From Leuctra nigra (taxonomy: Eukaryota; Arthropoda; Insecta; Plecoptera; Leuctridae): a DNA stretch of 64,000 nt. The stretch lies in contig CAKOGZ010000083.1 in NCBI GenBank assembly GCA_934045905.1, positions 124,001 through 188,000 on the forward strand, written 5' to 3'. Both the position numbers and the translations under genes were made by a program. A model generated the notes under the pieces. The model was given only the letters and a program-made list of their open reading frames with translations, was not told the DNA's origin and made no database searches. Below are positions 50,601-63,695 of the stretch, piece by piece (position 1 is the stretch's first letter; every line of letters begins with the position of its first letter).

Positions 50601-51827
50601 GCCACTTTAGAAGTAGCTCATATTGATATTTTTTTATTTGTTTCCTACTTTGTGACGAATCTATTACTCTAAGAGAGTTGACAACGTTACCCTATATAGT
50701 AGATGGTGAGAGGCTTAAAAAGTGCAGAAACACTTTTTTATGTCAGACTCTCCGATACGCCGGAATTAACTGTTCATGTTATTCAGAAGCTGATGGGTCG
50801 ACCCCCGATAGATTTTCATCCATTTTTTTGTCAATGTATATTGACCAACAATGTAGGTTAGCCTACAAAGGTAACAATGTAACAATTAACAATGTTCCTT
50901 AGATATTCCTCATTTCCTAGGTTTTCATCCATTTTTTAGTCAATGGAGGTTAAAGCTTGTGATGAGTCAGCTACGCTCGCTTCGCTAACCTGTATTAACC
51001 TAACTTTATTATATAATAATCTGACAGGGCAGCGTCGGGCGACTCCAAGGGGGCAGAGTGGGGTTCTTTTTTATAATTTTATTTATAAGCCTATTTTTTT
51101 TCGAAAAGTGTTTTATTTCATTTCTCGGCATAACGTTGTGTAGGCTTCTAGAAAATTCGATAAAAATATTGGGGTGCCACTTAAGAAGTAGCTCATATTG
51201 ATATTTTTTTATTTGTTTCCTACTTTGTGACGAATCTATTACTCTAAGAGAGTTGACAACGTTACCCTATATAGTAGATGGTGAGAGGCTTAAAAAGTGC
51301 AGAAACACTTTTTTATGTCAGACTCTCCGATTCGCCGGAATTAACTGTTCATGTTATTCAGAAGCTGATGGGTCGACCCCCGATAGATTTTCATCCATTT
51401 TTTTGTCAATGTGTATTGACCATCAATGTAGGTTAGCCTACAAAGGTAACAATGTAACAATTAACAATGTTCCTTAGATTTTCCTCATTTCCTAGGTTTT
51501 CATCCATTTTTTAGTCAATGGAGGTTAAAGCTTGTGATGAGTCAGCTACGCTCGCTTCGCTAACCTGTATTAACCTAACTTTATTATATAATAATCTGAC
51601 AGGGCAGCGTCGGGCGACTCCAAGGGGGCAGAGTGGGGTTCTTTTTTATAATTTTATTTATAAGCCTATTTTTTTGCGAAAAGTGTTTTATTACATTTCT
51701 CGGCATAACGTTGTGTAGGCATCAAGAAAATTCGATAAACACAGGGGGGTGCCACTTTAGAAGTAGGTCATATTGATAAAGTTTTGTTTGTTTCCTACTT
51801 TGTGACGAATCTATTACTCTTAGAGAG
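47626..51827 (+). repeat. Rearranged right-domain block after the Helitron
   Basis: After the rest of the split monomer come A at 47805 (GGGGTAGAGTGG), 48379 (GAGAGTCTTAAAAAG), 48954, 49529, 50103 (GAGAGTCTTAAAAAG), 50678 and 51253. The GGGGTAGAGTGG / GAGAGTCTTAAAAAG pair occurs twice here, and 49529 joins the front of a CCATCAATG monomer to a GGGGTAGAGTGG end. From B 38259 to B 51828, without the Helitron, is 6794 bp, four A monomers more than one HOR. Confidence 0.82.
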
Positions 51828-54800
51828 CTGAAAATGATACACCATATAGATGATGGAGAGAGGCTTAAAAAGTGCAGAAACACTTTTTTCTGTCAGACGC
51901 TCCGATACGCCGCATTTCTTAGTTTATGTCCTTCAGAAGCAGAAGGGCACAATCCTGATAGGTTTTCATCAATTTTTTGTCACTGTAGGTTAAAGCTTGT
52001 TAAGGGTCAGCTACGCTCGCTTCGCTCGCTTCGCTAACCTACCCTAACCTAACTTTATTATAAAATTATCTGACCGGGCAACGTCGGGCGACTCCAGGAG
52101 GCAGAGAGGAGATTTTTTTTTACATGTTAATGTTAAGCCTATTATTTTCGAAAAGTGTTTTATTTCATTTCTCGGCATAACGTTGTGTAGGCTTCAAGAA
52201 AATTCGATAAAAATAGGGGGGTGCCACTTTAGAAGTAGCTCATATTGATATTTTTTTATTTGTTTCCTACTTTGTGACGAATCAATTACTCTAAGAGAGT
52301 TGACAACGTTACCCTATATAGTAGATGGTGAGAGGCTTAAAAAGTGCAGAAACACTTTTTTATGTCAGACTCTCCGATTCGCCGGAATTAACTGTTCATG
52401 TTATTCAGAAGCTGATGGGTCGACCCCCGATAGATTTTCATCCATTTTTTTGTCAATGTATATTGACCAACAATGTAGGTTAGCCTACAAAGGTAACAAT
52501 GTAACAATTAACAATGTTCCTTAGATTTTCCTCATTTCCTAGGTTTTCATCCATTTTTTAGTCAATGGAGGTTAAAGCTTGTGATGAGTCAGCTACGCTC
52601 GCTTCGCTAACCTGTATTAACCTAACTTTATTATATAATAATCTGACAGGGCAGCGTCGGGCGACTCCAAGGGGGCAGAGTGGGGTTCTTTTTTATAATT
52701 TTATTTATAAGCCTATTTTTTTTCGAAAAGTGTTTTATTTCATTTCTCGGCATAACGTTGTGTAGGCTTCTAGAAAATTCGATAAAAATATTGGGGTGCC
52801 ACTTAAGAAGTAGCTCATATTGATATTTTTTTATTTGTTTCCTACTTTGTGACGAATCTATTACTCTAAGAGAGTTGACAACGTTACCCTATATAGTAGA
52901 TGGTGAGAGGCTTAAAAAGTGCAGAAACACTTTTTTATGTCAGACTCTCCGATTCGCCGGAATTAACTGTTCATGTTATTCAGAAGCTGATGGGTCGACC
53001 CCCGATAGATTTTCATCCATTTTTTTGTCAATGTGTATTGACCATCAATGTAGGTTAGCCTACAAAGGTAACAATGTAACAATTAACAATGTTCCTTAGA
53101 TTTTCCTCATTTCCTAGGTTTTCATCCATTTTTTAGTCAATGGAGGTTAAAGCTTGTGATGAGTCAGCTACGCTCGCTTCGCTAACCTGTATTAACCTAA
53201 CTTTATTATATAATAATCTGACAGGGCAGCGTCGGGCGACTCCAAGGGGGCAGAGTGGGGTTATTTTTTATAATTTTATTTATAAGCCTATTTTTTTTCG
53301 AAAAGTGTTTTATTTCATTTCTCGGCATAACGTTGTGTAGGCTTCAAGAAAATTTGATAAAAATAGGGGGGTGCCACTTTAGAAGTAGCTCATATTGATA
53401 TTTTTTTATTTGTTTCCTACTTTGTGACGAATCTATTACTCTAAGAGAGTTGACAACGTTACCCTATATAGTAGATGGTGAGAGGCTTAAAAAGTGCAGA
53501 AACACTTTTTTATGTCAGACTCTCCGATACGCCGGAATTAACTGTTCATGTTATTCAGAAGCTGATGGGTCGACCCCCGATAGATTTTCATCCATTTTTT
53601 TGTCAATGTATATTGACCAACAATGTAGGTTAGCCTACAAAGGTAACAATGTAACAATTAACAATGTTCCTTAGATTTTCCTCATTTCCTAGGTTTTCAT
53701 CCATTTTTTAGTCAATGGAGGTTAAAGCTTGTGATGAGTCAGCTACGCTCGCTTCGCTAACCTGTATTAACCTAACTTTATTATATAATAATCTGACAGG
53801 GCAGCGTCGGGCGACTCCAAGGGGTAGAGTGGGGTTCTTTTTTATAATTTTATTTATAAGCCTATTTTTTTTCGAAAAGTGTTTTATTTCATTTCTCGGC
53901 ATAACGTTGTGTAGGCTTCTAGAAAATTCGATAAAAATAGGGGGGTGCCACTTTAGAAGTAGCTCATATTGATATTTTTTTATTTGTTTCCTACTTTGTG
54001 ACGAATCTATTACTCTAAGAGAGTTGACAACGTTACCCTATATAGTAGATGGTGAGAGTCTTAAAAAGTGCAGAAACACTTTTTTATGTCAGACTCTCCG
54101 ATTCGCCGGAATTAACTGTTCATGTTATTCAGAAGCTGATGGGTCGACCCCCGATAGATTTTCATCCATTTTTTTGTCAATGTGTATTGACCAACAATGT
54201 AGGTTAGCCTACAAAGGTAACAATGTAACAATTAACAATGTTCCTTAGATTTTCCTCATTTCCTAGGTTTTCATCCATTTTTTAGTCAATGGAGGTTAAA
54301 GCTTGTGATGAGTCAGCTACGCTCGCTTCGCTAACCTGTATTAACCTAACTTTATTATATAATAATCTGACAGGGCAGCGTCGGGCGACTCCAAGGGGGC
54401 AGAGTGGGGTTATTTTTTATAATTTTATTTATAAGCCTATTTTTTTTCGAAAAGTGTTTTATTTCATTTCTCGGCATAACGTTGTGTAGGCTTCAAGAAA
54501 ATTTGATAAAAATAGGGGGGTGCCACTTTAGAAGTAGCTCATATTGATATTTTTTTATTTGTTTCCTACTTTGTGACGAATCTATTACTCTAAGAGAGTT
54601 GACAACGTTACCCTATATAGTAGATGGTGAGAGGCTTAAAAAGTGCAGAAACACTTTTTTATGTCAGACTCTCCGATACGCCGGAATTAACTGTTCATGT
54701 TATTCAGAAGCTGATGGGTCGACCCCCGATAGATTTTCATCCATTTTTTTGTCAATGTATATTGACCAACAATGTAGGTTAGCCTACAAAGGTAACAATG

Positions 54801-56323
54801 TAACAATTAACAATGTTCCTTAGATATTCCTCATTTCCTAGGTTTTCATCCATTTTTTAGTCAATGGAGGTTAAAGCTTGTGATGAGTCAGCTACGCTCG
54901 CTTCGCTAACCTGTATTAACCTAACTTTATTATATAATAATCTGACAGGGCAGCGTCGGGCGACTCCAAGGGGGCAGAGTGGGGTTCTTTTTTATAATTT
55001 TATTTATAAGCCTATTTTTTTTCGAAAAGTGTTTTATTTCATTTCTCGGCATAACGTTGTGTAGGCTTCTAGAAAATTCGATAAAAATATTGGGGTGCCA
55101 CTTAAGAAGTAGCTCATATTGATATTTTTTTATTTGTTTCCTACTTTGTGACGAATCTATTACTCTAAGAGAGTTGATAACGTTACCCTATATAGTAGAT
55201 GGTGAGAGGCTTAAAAAGTGCAGAAACACTTTTTTATGTCAGACTCTTCGATTCGCCGGAATTAACTGTTCATGTTATTCAGAAGCTGATGGGTCGACCC
55301 CCGATAGATTTTCATCCATTTTTTTGTCAATGTGTATTGACCATCAATGTAGGTTAGCCTACAAAGGTAACAATGTAACAATTAACAATGTTCCTTAGAT
55401 TTTCCTCATTTCCTAGGTTTTCATCCATTTTTTAGTCAATGGAGGTTAAAGCTTGTGATGAGTCAGCTACGCTCGCTTCGCTAACCTGTATTAACCTAAC
55501 TTTATTATATAATAATCTGACAGGGCAGCGTCGGGCGACTCCAAGGGGGCAGAGTGGGGTTATTTTTTATAATTTTATTTATAAGCCTATTTTTTTTCGA
55601 AAAATGTTTTATTTCATTTCTCGGCATAACGTTGTGTAGGCTTCAAGAAAATTTGATAAAAATAGGGGGGTGCCACTTTAGAAGTAGCTCATATTGATAT
55701 TTTTTTATTTGTTTCCTACTTTGTGACGAATCTATTACTCTAAGAGAGTTGACAACGTTACCCTATATAGTAGATGGTGAGAGGCTTAAAAAGTGCAGAA
55801 ACACTTTTTTATGTCAGACTCTCCGATACGCCGGAATTAACTGTTCATGTAATTCAGAAGCTGATGGGTCGACCCCCGATAGATTTTCATCCATTTTTTT
55901 GTCAATGTATATTGACCAACAATGTAGGTTAGCCTACAAAGGTAACAATGTAACAATTAACAATGTTCCTTAGATTTTCCTCATTTCCTAGGTTTTCATC
56001 CATTTTTTAGTCAATGGAGGTTAAAGCTTGTGATGAGTCAGCTACGCTCGCTTCGCTAACCTGTATTAACCTAACTTTATTATATAATAATCTGACAGGG
56101 CAGCGTCGGGCGACTCCAAGGGGGCAGAGTGGGGTTCTTTTTTATAATTTTATTTATAAGCCTATTTTTTTGCGAAAAGTGTTTTATTACATTTCTCGGC
56201 ATAACGTTGTGTAGGCATCAAGAAAATTCGATAAACACAGGGGGGTGCCACTTTAGAAGTAGGTCATATTGATAAAGTTTTGTTTGTTTCCTACTTTGTG
56301 ACGAATCTATTACTCTTAGAGAG
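51828..56323 (+). repeat. Right-domain HOR copy 2 (B + 7 A, 4496 bp)
   Basis: It has the same monomer order and length as 33763-38258. The A at 55174 shares GTTGATAACG, CTCTTCGATTCG and CGAAAAATGTTTT with the A at 37109, 18065 bp away (11290 bp once the Helitron is removed). This marks a duplication larger than one HOR. Confidence 0.9.
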
Positions 56324-59300
56324 CTGAAAATGATACACCATATAGATGATGGAGAGAGGCTTAAAAAGTGCAGAAACACTTTTTTCTGTCAGACGCTCCG
56401 ATACGCCGCATTTCTTAGTTTATGTCCTTCAGAAGCAGAAGGGCACAATCCTGATAGGTTTTCATCAATTTTTTGTCACTGTAGGTTAAAGCTTGTTAAG
56501 GGTCAGCTACGCTCGCTTCGCTCGCTTCGCTAACCTACCCTAACCTAACTTTATTATAAAATTATCTGACCGGGCAACGTCGGGCGACTCCAGGATACAG
56601 AGGGGAGATTTTTTTTTACATGTTAATGTTAAGCCTATTATTTTCGAAAAGTGTTTTATTTCATTTCTCGGCATAACGTTGTGTAGGCTTCAAGAAAATT
56701 CGATAAAAATAGGGGGGTGCCACTTTAGAAGTAGCTCATATTGATATTTTTTTATTTGTTTCCTACTTTGTGACGAATCAATTACTCTAAGAGAGTTGAC
56801 AACGTTACCCTATATAGTAGATGGTGAGAGGCTTAAAAAGTGCAGAAACACTTTTTTATGTCAGACTCTCCGATTCGCCGGAATTAACTGTTCATGTTAT
56901 TCAGAAGCTGATGGGTCGACCCCCGATAGATTTTCATCCATTTTTTTGTCAATGTATATTGACCAACAATGTAGGTTAGCCTACAAAGGTAACAATGTAA
57001 CAATTAACAATGTTCCTTAGATTTTCCTCATTTCCTAGGTTTTCATCCATTTTTTAGTCAATGGAGGTTAAAGCTTGTGATGAGTCAGCTACGCTCGCTT
57101 CGCTAACCTGTATTAACCTAACTTTATTATATAATAATCTGACAGGGCAGCGTCGGGCGACTCCAAGGGGGCAGAGTGGGGTTCTTTTTTATAATTTTAT
57201 TTATAAGCCTATTTTTTTTCGAAAAGTGTTTTATTTCATTTCTCGGCATAACGTTGTGTAGGCTTCTAGAAAATTCGATAAAAATATTGGGGTGCCACTT
57301 AAGAAGTAGCTCATATTGATATTTTTTTATTTGTTTCCTACTTTGTGACGAATCTATTACTCTAAGAGAGTTGACAACGTTACCCTATATAGTAGATGGT
57401 GAGAGGCTTAAAAAGTGCAGAAACACTTTTTTTATGTCAGACTCTCCGATTCGCCGGAATTAACTGTTCATGTTATTCAGAAGCTGATGGGTCGACCCCC
57501 GATAGATTTTCATCCATTTTTTTGTCAATGTGTATTGACCATCAATGTAGGTTAGCCTACAAAGGTAACAATGTAACAATTAACAATGTTCCTTAGATTT
57601 TCCTCATTTCCTAGGTTTTCATCCATTTTTTAGTCAATGGAGGTTAAAGCTTGTGATGAGTCAGCTACGCTCGCTTCGCTAACCTGTATTAACCTAACTT
57701 TATTATATAATAATCTGACAGGGCAGCGTCGGGCGACTCCAAGGGGGCAGAGTGGGGTTATTTTTTATAATTTTATTTATAAGCCTATTTTTTTTCGAAA
57801 AGTGTTTTATTTCATTTCTCGGCATAACGTTGTGTAGGCTTCAAGAAAATTTGATAAAAATAGGGGGGTGCCACTTTAGAAGTAGCTCATATTGATATTT
57901 TTTTATTTGTTTCCTACTTTGTGACGAATCTATTACTCTAAGAGAGTTGACAACGTTACCCTATATAGTAGATGGTGAGAGGCTTAAAAAGTGCAGAAAC
58001 ACTTTTTTATGTCAGACTCTCCGATACGCCGGAATTAACTGTTCATATTATTCAGAAGCTGATGGGTCGACCCCCGATAGATTTTCATCCATTTTTTTGT
58101 CAATGTATATTGACCAACAATGTAGGTTAGCCTACAAAGGTAACAATGTAACAATTAACAATGTTCCTTAGATTTTCCTCATTTCCTAGGTTTTCATCCA
58201 TTTTTTAGTCAATGGAGGTTAAAGCTTGTGATGAGTCAGCTACGCTCGCTTCGCTAACCTGTATTAACCTAACTTTATTATATAATAATCTGACAGGGCA
58301 GCGTCGGGCGACTCCAAGGGGGCAGAGTGGGGTTCTTTTTTATAATTTTATTTATAAGCCTATTTTTTTTCGAAAAGTGTTTTATTTCATTTCTCGGCAT
58401 AACGTTGTGTAGGCTTCTAGAAAATTCGATAAAAATATTGGGGTGCCACTTAAGAAGTAGCTCATATTGATATTTTTTTATTTGTTTCCTACTTTGTGAC
58501 GAATCTATTACTCTAAGAGAGTTGACAACGTTACCCTATATAGTAGATGGTGAGAGGCTTAAAAAGTGCAGAAACACTTTTTTTATGTCAGACTCTCCGA
58601 TTCGCCGGAATTAACTGTTCATGTTATTCAGAAGCTGATGGGTCGACCCCCGATAGATTTTCATCCATTTTTTTGTCAATGTGTATTGACCATCAATGTA
58701 GGTTAGCCTACAAAGGTAACAATGTAACAATTAACAATGTTCCTTAGATTTTCCTCATTTCCTAGGTTTTCATCCATTTTTTAGTCAATGGAGGTTAAAG
58801 CTTGTGATGAGTCAGCTACGCTCGCTTCGCTAACCTGTATTAACCTAACTTTATTATATAATAATCTGACAGGGCAGCGTCGGGCGACTCCAAGGGGGCA
58901 GAGTGGGGTTATTTTTTATAATTTTATTTATAAGCCTATTTTTTTTCGAAAAGTGTTTTATTTCATTTCTCGGCATAACGTTGTGTAGGCTTCAAGAAAA
59001 TTTGATAAAAATAGGGGGGTGCCACTTTAGAAGTAGCTCATATTGATATTTTTTTATTTGTTTCCTACTTTGTGACGAATCTATTACTCTAAGAGAGTTG
59101 ACAACGTTACCCTATATAGTAGATGGTGAGAGGCTTAAAAAGTGCAGAAACACTTTTTTATGTCAGACTCTCCGATACGCCGGAATTAACTGTTCATGTT
59201 ATTCAGAAGCTGATGGGTCGACCCCCGATAGATTTTCATCCATTTTTTTGTCAATGTGTATTGACCAACAATGTAGGTTAGCCTACAAAGGTAACAATGT

Positions 59301-62300
59301 AACAATTAACAATGTTCCTTAGATTTTCCTCATTTCCTAGGTTTTCATCGATTTTTTAGTCAATGGAGGTTAAAGCTTGTGATGAGTCAGCTACGCTCGC
59401 TTCGCTAACCTGTATTAACCTAACTTTATTATATAATAATCTGACAGGGCAGCGTCGGGCGACTCCAAGGGGGCAGAGTGGGGTTATTTTTTATAATTTT
59501 ATTTATAAGCCTATTTTTTTTCGAAAAGTGTTTTATTTCATTTCTCGGCATAACGTTGTGTAGGCTTCTAGAAAATTCGATAAAAATATTGGGGTGCCAC
59601 TTAAGAAGTAGCTCATATTGATATTTTTTTATTTGTTTCCTACTTTGTGACGAATCTATTACTCTAAGAGAGTTGACAACGTTACCCTATATAGTAGATG
59701 GTGAGAGGCTTAAAAAGTGCAGAAACACTTTTTTATGTCAGACTCTCCGATTCGCCGGAATTAACTGTTCATGTTATTCAGAAGCTGATGGGTCGACCCC
59801 CGATAGATTTTCATCCATTTTTTTGTCAATGTGTATTGACCATCAATGTAGGTTAGCCTACAAAGGTAACAATGTAACAATTAACAATGTTCCTTAGATT
59901 TTCCTCATTTCCTAGGTTTTCATCCATTTTTTAGTCAATGGAGGTTAAAGCTTGTGATGAGTCAGCTACGCTCGCTTCGCTAACCTGTATTAACCTAACT
60001 TTATTATATAATAATCTGACAGGGCAGCGTCGGGCGACTCCAAGGGGGCAGAGTGGGGTTATTTTTTATAATTTTATTTATAAGCCTATTTTTTTTCGAA
60101 AAGTGTTTTATTTCATTTCTCGGCATAACGTTGTGTAGGCTTCAAGAAAATTTGATAAAAATAGGGGGGTGCCACTTTAGAAGTAGCTCATATTGATATT
60201 TTTTTATTTGTTTCCTACTTTGTGACGAATCTATTACTCTAAGAGAGTTGACAACGTTACCCTATATAGTAGATGGTGAGAGGCTTAAAAAGTGCAGAAA
60301 CACTTTTTTATGTCAGACTCTCCGATACGCCGGAATTAACTGTTCATGTTATTCAGAAGCTGATGGGTCGACCCCCGATAGATTTTCATCCATTTTTTTG
60401 TCAATGTATATTGACCAACAATGTAGGTTAGCCTACAAAGGTAACAATGTAACAATTAACAATGTTCCTTAGATTTTCCTCATTTCCTAGGTTTTCATCC
60501 ATTTTTTAGTCAATGGAGGTTAAAGCTTGTGATGAGTCAGCTACGCTCGCTTCGCTAACCTGTATTAACCTAACTTTATTATATAATAATCTGACAGGGC
60601 AGCGTCGGGCGACTCCAAGGGGTAGAGTGGGGTTCTTTTTTATAATTTTATTTATAAGCCTATTTTTTTTCGAAAAGTGTTTTATTTCATTTCTCGGCAT
60701 AACGTTGTGTAGGCTTCTAGAAAATTCGATAAAAATAGGAGGGTGCCACTTTAGAAGTAGCTCATATTGATATTTTTTTATTTGTTTCCTACTTTGTGAC
60801 GAATCTATTACTCTAAGAGAGTTGACAACGTTACCCTATATAGTAGATGGTGAGAGTCTTAAAAAGTGCAGAAACACTTTTTTATGTCAGACTCTCCGAT
60901 TCGCCGGAATTAACTGTTCATGTTATTCAGAAGCTGATGGGTCGACCCCCGATAGATTTTCATCCATTTTTTTGTCAATGTGTATTGACCAACAATGTAG
61001 GTTAGCCTACAAAGGTAACAATGTAACAATTAACAATGTTCCTTAGATTTTCCTCATTTCCTAGGTTTTCATCGATTTTTTAGTCAATGGAGGTTAAAGC
61101 TTGTGATGAGTCAGCTACGCTCGCTTCGCTAACCTGTATTAACCTAACTTTATTATATAATAATCTGACAGGGCAGCGTCGGGCGACTCCAAGGGGGCAG
61201 AGTGGGGTTATTTTTTATAATTTTATTTATAAGCCTATTTTTTTTCGAAAAGTGTTTTATTTCATTTCTCGGCATAACGTTGTGTAGGCTTCAAGAAAAT
61301 TTGATAAAAATAGGGGGGTGCCACTTTAGAAGTAGCTCATATTGATATTTTTTTATTTGTTTCCTACTTTGTGACGAATCTATTACTCTAAGAGAGTTGA
61401 CAACGTTACCCTATATAGTAGATGGTGAGAGGCTTAAAAAGTGCAGAAACACTTTTTTATGTCAGACTCTCCGATACGCCGGAATTAACTGTTCATGTTA
61501 TTCAGAAGCTGATGGGTCGACCCCCGATAGATTTTCATCCATTTTTTTGTCAATGTATATTGACCAACAATGTAGGTTAGCCTACAAAGGTAACAATGTA
61601 ACAATTAACAATGTTCCTTAGATTTTCCTCATTTCCTAGGTTTTCATCCATTTTTTAGTCAATGGAGGTTAAAGCTTGTGATGAGTCAGCTACGCTCGCT
61701 TCGCTAACCTGTATTAACCTAACTTTATTATATAATAATCTGACAGGGCAGCGTCGGGCGACTCCAAGGGGTAGAGTGGGGTTCTTTTTTATAATTTTAT
61801 TTATAAGCCTATTTTTTTTCGAAAAGTGTTTTATTTCATTTCTCGGCATAACGTTGTGTAGGCTTCTAGAAAATTCGATAAAAATAGGGGGGTGCCACTT
61901 TAGAAGTAGCTCATATTGATATTTTTTTATTTGTTTCCTACTTTGTGACGAATCTATTACTCTAAGAGAGTTGACAACGTTACCCTATATAGTAGATGGT
62001 GAGAGTCTTAAAAAGTGCAGAAACACTTTTTTATGTCAGACTCTCCGATTCGCCGGAATTAACTGTTCATGTTATTCAGAAGCTGATGGGTCGACCCCCG
62101 ATAGATTTTCATCCATTTTTTTGTCAATGTGTATTGACCAACAATGTAGGTTAGCCTACAAAGGTAACAATGTAACAATTAACAATGTTCCTTAGATTTT
62201 CCTCATTTCCTAGGTTTTCATCCATTTTTTAGTCAATGGAGGTTAAAGCTTGTGATGAGTCAGCTACGCTCGCTTCGCTAACCTGTATTAACCTAACTTT

Positions 62301-63695
62301 ATTATATAATAATCTGACAGGGCAGCGTCGGGCGACTCCAAGGGGGCAGAGTGGGGTTATTTTTTATAATTTTATTTATAAGCCTATTTTTTTTCGAAAA
62401 GTGTTTTATTTCATTTCTCGGCATAACGTTGTGTAGGCTTCAAGAAAATTTGATAAAAATAGGGGGGTGCCACTTTAGAAGTAGCTCATATTGATATTTT
62501 TTTATTTGTTTCCTACTTTGTGACGAATCTATTACTCTAAGAGAGTTGACAACGTTACCCTATATAGTAGATGGTGAGAGGCTTAAAAAGTGCAGAAACA
62601 CTTTTTTATGTCAGACTCTCCGATACGCCGGAATTAACTGTTCATGTTATTCAGAAGCTGATGGGTCGACCCCCGATAGATTTTCATCCATTTTTTTGTC
62701 AATGTATATTGACCAACAATGTAGGTTAGCCTACAAAGGTAACAATGTAACAATTAACAATGTTCCTTAGATATTCCTCATTTCCTAGGTTTTCATCCAT
62801 TTTTTAGTCAATGGAGGTTAAAGCTTGTGATGAGTCAGCTACGCTCGCTTCGCTAACCTGTATTAACCTAACTTTATTATATAATAATCTGACAGGGCAG
62901 CGTCGGGCGACTCCAAGGGGGCAGAGTGGGGTTCTTTTTTATAATTTTATTTATAAGCCTATTTTTTTTCGAAAAGTGTTTTATTTCATTTCTCGGCATA
63001 ACGTTGTGTAGGCTTCTAGAAAATTCGATAAAAATATTGGGGTGCCACTTAAGAAGTAGCTCATATTGATATTTTTTTATTTGTTTCCTACTTTGTGACG
63101 AATCTATTACTCTAAGAGAGTTGACAACGTTACCCTATATAGTAGATGGTGAGAGGCTTAAAAAGTGCAGAAACACTTTTTTATGTCAGACTCTCCGATT
63201 CGCCGGAATTAACTGTTCATGTTATTCAGAAGCTGATGGGTCGACCCCCGATAGATTTTCATCCATTTTTTTGTCAATGTGTATTGACCATCAATGTAGG
63301 TTAGCCTACAAAGGTAACAATGTAACAATTAACAATGTTCCTTAGATTTTCCTCATTTCCTAGGTTTTCATCCATTTTTTAGTCAATGGAGGTTAAAGCT
63401 TGTGATGAGTCAGCTACGCTCGCTTCGCTAACCTGTATTAACCTAACTTTATTATATAATAATCTGACAGGGCAGCGTCGGGCGACTCCAAGGGGGCAGA
63501 GTGGGGTTCTTTTTTATAATTTTATTTATAAGCCTATTTTTTTGCGAAAAGTGTTTTATTACATTTCTCGGCATAACGTTGTGTAGGCATCAAGAAAATT
63601 CGATAAACACAGGGGGGTGCCACTTTAGAAGTAGGTCATATTGATAAAGTTTTGTTTGTTTCCTACTTTGTGACGAATCTATTACTCTTAGAGAG
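56324..63695 (+). repeat. Expanded right-domain block (B + 12 A, 7372 bp)
   Basis: B 56324 is followed by twelve A monomers. Those at 57371 and 58522 both have an extra T after AAACAC and are 1151 bp apart, a local dimer duplication. The A monomers at 60248/60822 and 61397/61971 are two copies of the GGGGTAGAGTGG / GAGAGTCTTAAAAAG pair. The block from 59673 parallels the one around the Helitron (39306 onward). Confidence 0.82.
61217..61218. other. Paralogous empty site for the Helitron insertion
   Basis: The A monomer at 60822 shares GAGAGTCTTAAAAAG and CATCGATTTTTTAG with the interrupted monomer at 40455. Here GGTTATTTTTTA is followed directly by TAATTTTATTTATAAGCC. Removing 40851-47625 reproduces this sequence exactly. 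The junction falls between A and T, with no duplicated bases. Confidence 0.92.
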
